Source: Maricaulis sp965657935 (GTDB taxonomy: Bacteria > Pseudomonadota > Alphaproteobacteria > Caulobacterales > Maricaulaceae). Taken from it: a DNA stretch of 7,849 nt. Positions 4,981-7,849 of this stretch are shown in pieces. The first letter of the stretch is position 1. Every line of letters begins with the position of its first letter. The stretch is from assembly GCA_965657935.1 (NCBI GenBank), contig CBFHQE010000123.1, positions 1 to 7,849 on the forward strand, read 5' to 3'. Made by a program: the position numbers and the translations under genes. Below the pieces are notes generated by a model. The model ran no database searches. It saw only the letters and a program-made list of their open reading frames with translations, and had not been told where the DNA came from.

Positions 4981-5625
4981 ATCCTCTGGAAGTGCCGTTA
5001 AAACCGCTGAAATGTCGAAGATTAACGACGTATCATCCACGGTCCCTACTTCAATAGATGCTATTTCGTTTTCATGCATGGTAATCGTGGGGTGGAAAAA
5101 ATGATCTGAACAGTTCAATAAGCGGATTTCTAATCGGTATTGTTGTCCCTCTGAATCAGCTATCGCAGGCTCTGCCGTAAAAACAGTCCCTACTATATAC
5201 GTAGGTTCGACGCCCATAGCTTGGTCTAGTGGTGAAATCTTCAAAACGAAAGGCTGGCCTTCGGCGGTGACGAAAGTAGTTGAGATTGATCGCCGAGCGT
5301 CGGTGCTATTTGCAGAGCAGCTGATTGAACCGTTCAACTGAACCCTAAAGTTCTGCGCAGAAGCAGCGGGCAGCAGCAGGGAGAAACACAAGGTCAATAG
5401 AGCTAAAAACACGCCTGAAGCGGCCTTGCGCGGGTGCTTCTTAATTTGTTTTGAAGTCGAAAGCCAACGCGATTGCGCGCGCCAATTACCCCATATTAAG
5501 TTTCGAACCAGCTCGCTCAGCGATAGCCCGCTCGCCTTGGCTTCTGCGATTAGAGCCTCTTTTTCTGAAACCGTAACCCGAATTTCAAGCTTTTCGCTCC
5601 TCTTTTCCTTGATGTTCACAACCAT
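4954..5625 (-). CDS. Ribbon-helix-helix domain fused to a membrane segment and exported domain; 3' end altered by IS
   Basis: I do not recognise the family. The frame encodes 223 residues from ATG 5625 (GGAGG six bases upstream). Residues about 12-46 (LEIRVTVSEKEALIAEAKAS then GLSLSELVRNLIWG) look like a ribbon-helix-helix domain of the CopG/MobC type found in plasmid mobilisation and partition proteins. Residues 70-88 (ASGVFLALLTLCFSLLLPA) form a hydrophobic helix after a basic stretch (KKHPRK), followed by ASA-Q, a possible signal-peptidase I site. The rest looks exported, with C103 and C172 able to form a disulfide. DNA binding and export in one chain suggests a membrane-tethered regulator or relaxosome-type factor, or a fusion. 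The last eight residues (GSVRRKTV) are encoded by an IS6-type tip starting at 4980, so the native C-terminus is lost. Lower GC and different codon use from nearby IS genes suggest separate origin. Confidence 0.65.
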   Translation of the reverse strand: MVVNIKEKRSEKLEIRVTVSEKEALIAEAKASGLSLSELVRNLIWGNWRAQSRWLSTSKQIKKHPRKAASGVFLALLTLCFSLLLPAASAQNFRVQLNGSISCSANSTDARRSISTTFVTAEGQPFVLKISPLDQAMGVEPTYIVGTVFTAEPAIADSEGQQYRLEIRLLNCSDHFFHPTITMHENEIASIEVGTVDDTSLIFDISAVLTALPEDGSVRRKTV

Positions 5626-5733
5626 GTTAATCCTCCAAGGCCGTCGATTTCGATAAAGCGTTCAGGTCATGTGCGACCAAGTCAATAAAATACGAGTCAG
5701 ACGCCTCTGAAAATCTGTCATGACAAACGCGCT
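5626..5733. promoter_or_regulatory. Upstream region of the ribbon-helix-helix gene with a perfect palindrome
   Basis: TGTCATGACA at 5716-5725 is a perfect 10-bp palindrome about 90 bases upstream of the start, and a second small repeat GGTC-N6-GACC occurs at 5665-5678. Because the downstream protein starts with a ribbon-helix-helix domain, either could be an autoregulatory operator, but this is speculative. I found no convincing -35/-10 pair. Confidence 0.25.
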
Positions 5734-5881
5734 GGTGGTGTCACGTGTGGGCGGCCCCTATTCTGCAAGGTCTGATTTGAGTGACGGATGATCATTGCGG
5801 GGTGCGGTCGTGTGTCCGGCCTGTTGGCGCGGTGGTTTTGACCGCTGGCCCTAATAAAGTCCGCTTGGCCAGGCCCCTCTC
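5734..5881 (-). mobile_element. MITE-like element, copy 3 (truncated by an IS6 tip)
   Basis: Starting GGTGGTGTCACGTGTGGGCG, this 148-bp stretch follows the reverse complement of copy 1 through the internal block TGACCGCTGGCCCT to CCCCTCTC, then switches exactly to an IS6 tip (GGTGCTGTCAG) at 5882. It keeps the internal GTCCGGCCTGTTGGCGCGGT segment that copy 2 lacks. Base changes relative to copies 1 and 2 show it is not a recent duplicate. The missing distal part is not found beyond the neighbouring IS6 fragments. Confidence 0.83.
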
Positions 5882-6019
5882 GGTGCTGTCAGACGAAAAC
5901 GGATCGGTCTCGAAAGACCGGGGTCGAACCTAACTCAGGCGACAAGTTCACGCCATTCAGCCAAGACTTGGGATCGGTTTTCCTTGAAATCTTCGCGGCG
6001 GCAGAAATGACGTTCAAGG
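5882..6019 (-). mobile_element. IS6-type fragment, copy C (left tip and transposase C-terminus)
   Basis: The segment begins with the tip GGTGCTGTCAGACGAAAACG and is cut at 6019/6020 by another IS6 tip. On the minus strand it encodes only the last 27 residues of a transposase (LERHFCRREDFKENRSQVLA then EWRELVA, stop at 5935-5937). The rest of the element is absent from the window, so it was lost by deletion rather than simply split. Confidence 0.82.
5935..6018 (-). pseudogene. IS6 transposase C-terminal remnant
   Basis: Twenty-seven codons and a stop match the C-terminus of the transposases at 4148-4846 and 6549-7244 (HFYRREDF, AEWRQL), with a Tyr to Cys change in HFCRRED. No catalytic residues remain. 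Confidence 0.78.
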
Positions 6020-6324
6020 GGTGTTGTCAGACTAAAACGGATCGGTCTCGAAAGAGCGGCTTTACTCCTAAATCAAGCCCCGAGCTGACGCTATTCGGCC
6101 ATGGCGGCGGATCGGTTCCATCGGAACCGGAACGTGTCATGGCTGACGTCGATACCGCGCTCGTGGAGCAGATCTTCGACGTGCCACAGCGAGAGTGGGA
6201 AACGGATATGCACCATCACCGCGGGACGAATGATCTCTGGTGACGTTTTGAAATAGCGAAATGGGTTGGTCATTCGGCCAATTTTGCGCTAACGCGCTAA
6301 CGCCGCATTTCCTCTGACCGAACC
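6020..6324 (-). mobile_element. Internally deleted IS6-type derivative, copy D (305 bp, both tips kept)
   Basis: The left tip is GGTGTTGTCAGACTAAAACG; the right tip reads inward GGTTCGGTCAGAGGAAATG. Between them only the beginning and end of a transposase gene remain. Having both tips but no functional gene, it is structurally a MITE-type derivative of an IS6 element and could in principle be moved by the intact copies, although the right tip has T to G in the otherwise constant TGTCAG. Confidence 0.78.
6091..6273 (-). pseudogene. Internally deleted IS6 transposase with premature stop
   Basis: From ATG 6273 the frame gives the N-terminal 54 residues of the transposase (MTNPFRYFKTSPEIIRPAVM to FRFRWNR) and then jumps to the C-terminal SAAMAE. 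In copy A the same residues lie at WNR 54 and NRSAA 220-223, so about 165 codons including all catalytic residues are deleted. The junction falls in AACCG(A/G), present at both sites, indicating a short-homology deletion. The following Trp codon (EW in the intact copies) has become TAG; RQLGA and the original stop follow it. Confidence 0.8.
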
Positions 6325-6359
6325 TGTTTCCCTACACCAGAGCGCGGATGGCAGAGCCG

Positions 6360-6495
6360 TTATGCAGGCCCCGCGAAGCGAATGCCCGCCAGATCGGCCG
6401 TGTCACGCTTCCAGCTTGTGAGATCGCGGGATGTGAAACCTGACAGGCTGTCATGGCCGCAGGCGCGGGCCATGACCTGCATCAGTTCAACTGAC
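6360..6495 (-). pseudogene. C-terminal remnant of an FMN-binding glutamate-synthase-like protein
   Basis: Reading on the minus strand from the IS6 tip at 6496, 44 codons and TAA (6360-6362) encode SVELMQVMARACGHDSLSGF, then TSRDLTSWKRDTADLAGIRF and AGPA. ACGH followed by DLTSWKR and ADLAGI matches, from memory, the C-terminus of glutamate-synthase-like FMN proteins (ELMQVMARACGH, DLTTWKREMADLTG). Everything upstream is replaced by IS6 copy B. The stump has no start and is inert. Family assignment is from memory of these motifs. Confidence 0.65.
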
Positions 6496-7302
6496 GGGGC
6501 TGTCAGACGAAAACGGATCGGTCTCGAAAGACCGGGATCGAACCTAACTCAGGCCGCGAGTTGACGCCATGCGGCCAGGGCTTGAGTACGGTTTTCCTTG
6601 AAATCTTCGCGGCGGTAGAAATGACGTTCAAGGTTGAAGTGGTTGTGGATCGAAGACTGGACGGCGGCGAACTTTTGAAGACTTCGCATTGACCGAAACC
6701 GCGTCATGATTTTCTCTCGTCGCCGCAATGGCTGATGTGAGTTTTCAGCCCTGTTGTTGAGCCACCTCCCCGTCTCCTGGCGGCTCGAATTTCCAAGCTC
6801 GCGAAGCGCGGACCTGTAGGACGGAAGTTTGTCGGTGACGACAACCTCGGGCCGACCATATCGCTTCATCGCCTTGCGCAGAAACTTGAATGCAGCCTTG
6901 CGATTCCGCGTCTTGGTGACATACGCCTCAAGCACTTCGCCTTCGTGATCGACGGCGCGCCAAAGATAATGGAGCTCGCCGTTTATCTTCACGAAAACCT
7001 CGTCCAGATGCCACGCCCAATTAGAATAGAAACGGTTTTCAACGCGGCGCTTTCGGATCGATTTCGCGAATAACGGCCCGAACCGGTTCCACCAAAATCG
7101 CACCGTCTCGTGCGTGATATCGATACCCCGTTCGTGGAGCAGGTCCTCGACATTCCGAAGCGACAGCGGGAAGCGGATATACATCATCACCGCAAGGCGA
7201 ATAATCTCGGGTGAGGTCTTGAAATATTTGAAAGGGTTACGCATCGAAGCAGGTTACGAATCCGGCCCTCATGCCACAAGGCCAAGTTCCTCTGACACCA
7301 CC
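6496..7302 (-). mobile_element. IS6-family-like insertion sequence, copy B (intact, about 807 bp)
   Basis: The tips read inward GGGGCTGTCAGACGAAAACG and GGTGGTGTCAGAGGAACTTG and enclose a single full-length transposase gene. It lies between two unrelated gene stumps: the glutamate-synthase-like C-terminus on one side and a tyrosine recombinase on the other, both cut exactly at its tips. The 8 bases at each flank do not match, so this is not a simple insertion. Confidence 0.9.
6549..7244 (-). CDS. IS6-family transposase (copy B)
   Basis: A 231-residue DDE transposase with D81 (HLDEVFVKING), D138 (VVTDKLPSY) and E167 (LNNRAENSH) as likely catalytic residues. It shares its first 57 residues exactly with copy A (MRNPFKYFKTSPEIIRLAVM to WNRFGP) and most of the catalytic core, differing mainly in residues about 61-79 and at scattered sites. 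Full length with no internal stop, so it may be active and able to supply transposase to the defective copies nearby. Confidence 0.93.
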   Translation of the reverse strand: MRNPFKYFKTSPEIIRLAVMMYIRFPLSLRNVEDLLHERGIDITHETVRFWWNRFGPLFAKSIRKRRVENRFYSNWAWHLDEVFVKINGELHYLWRAVDHEGEVLEAYVTKTRNRKAAFKFLRKAMKRYGRPEVVVTDKLPSYRSALRELGNSSRQETGRWLNNRAENSHQPLRRREKIMTRFRSMRSLQKFAAVQSSIHNHFNLERHFYRREDFKENRTQALAAWRQLAA

Positions 7303-7849
7303 CGCAGAACAGCCTCTCCTCGGCCTGTTTGGGGCGTGCGGCCAACCAACCCGGCAAACCGTAGCTTAGCAGGTCAGGATGGATTGGCACCTGCCGGACG
7401 GAAGCCTCGGTCTTCAGGTCGAGGTCTCCCCTGATATCGATGTAAGGAACGTCTTCGGCCAATCGGACATCTGACTTAGCGAGCTGAAGCAGCTCCCCGG
7501 CCCGCATGCCTGTGTGCAGGCCGAGCAGGAACATCCAGTACATCCCGTCCTGCCGCTTCATCTTGCCGGGCAGATGACGCTGACTGGCGGATTTGAACCC
7601 TGCATAGAGCGGCGAGGAAAATACCCGATCTAGCTCATCTGCCGTGAATGGGCGAACGGCCTTCTTTCCTCCAGATTTCGAGCTCGCCAGCTTTATAGTC
7701 GCTCCCGGCTCTGCCTCCAGATAGCCTTCTGCAACCAGCCACCTGAACAAGGTCCGGACAGAACCGAAATACTTCGCGGCAGTCTTGGGGTTGAGCTGGT
7801 CCTGTTCGGCTTTGGCCAGCATTTTTTCGGGCTGGCTCTCATTGAGCGT
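7303..7849 (-). pseudogene. Tyrosine recombinase/phage-type integrase, truncated by IS6; N-terminus beyond window
   Basis: The frame is open from the window edge (TLNESQPEKMLAKAEQ) to 7303, then runs into IS6 copy B, where it picks up a meaningless tail (WCQRNLALWHE...). The part seen contains the core-binding helices (NPKTAAKYFGSVRTLFRWLV), then the start of the catalytic domain: the first catalytic Arg in HTGMRAGELLQL and a Lys in DLKTEASVRQVPIHP. It is cut after EERLFC, so the H-x-x-R box, second His and the nucleophilic Tyr are missing. It should not recombine DNA. Its presence suggests that an integrating element once lay here, but no att site was recognised. Confidence 0.85.

Noticed and set aside
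5716..5725. TGTCATGACA as two abutting IS6 tips
   Set aside because: Only the five-base TGTCA is shared; the GG and inner tip bases are missing, so it is more simply a chance palindrome or an operator.
7187..7302. C-terminal extension of the recombinase frame past EERLFC
   Set aside because: These codons are IS6 copy B tip and transposase 5' sequence read out of frame, not a recombinase domain.

Overview
The window looks like accessory, probably plasmid-borne or genomic-island DNA from a marine alphaproteobacterium of the Rhodobacteraceae (Roseobacter group). This rests on protein resemblance recalled from memory (IS6-type transposases opening MRNPFKYFKTSPEII, an IS407-like IS3 element, PAS-type soluble chemoreceptor, NmrA-like and glutamate-synthase-like fragments); no search was run. 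There are few intact cargo genes, and much of the sequence is insertion elements and gene stumps.

Layout. 1-701: an IS3-family element on the minus strand, its far end outside the window, with a classic -1 frameshift site joining OrfA and OrfB. 711-1137: a compact two-gene minus-strand unit, an 81-aa double-glycine-leader peptide resembling class II microcins followed by a 39-aa basic membrane protein that could be its immunity protein; both have strong Shine-Dalgarno sequences and a GC-rich hairpin lies between them. 1294-1572: the N-terminal third of an NmrA-like NAD(P)-binding protein, truncated. 1729-4064: a soluble chemoreceptor (four PAS domains plus a very short MCP hairpin) on the plus strand, bracketed by two inverted copies of a roughly 267-bp MITE-like element. 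4095-4980: an intact IS6-like element inserted in the first codons of an older IS6-like element, which itself cut the 3' end of the next gene. 4954-5625: a minus-strand gene for a ribbon-helix-helix domain joined to a membrane segment and an exported domain, whose last residues are encoded by the older IS end. 5734-6324: a third MITE copy cut by an IS6 fragment, followed by an internally deleted 305-bp IS6 derivative. 6360-7849: a glutamate-synthase-like C-terminal stump, a second intact IS6 element, and a tyrosine recombinase cut by that element.

How it fits together. All five IS6-type copies lie in the same orientation, no 8-bp target duplications are visible, and several gene stumps end exactly at IS6 tips. 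This fits repeated IS6-driven replicative transposition, deletion and cointegration. The MITE-like copies share the first bases of their ends (GGNNNTGTCA) with the IS6 elements, suggesting possible mobilisation in trans. The most biologically interesting unit is the microcin-like peptide with its tiny membrane partner; no exporter or processing protease for it is in the window. The chemoreceptor is the only clear plus-strand gene.
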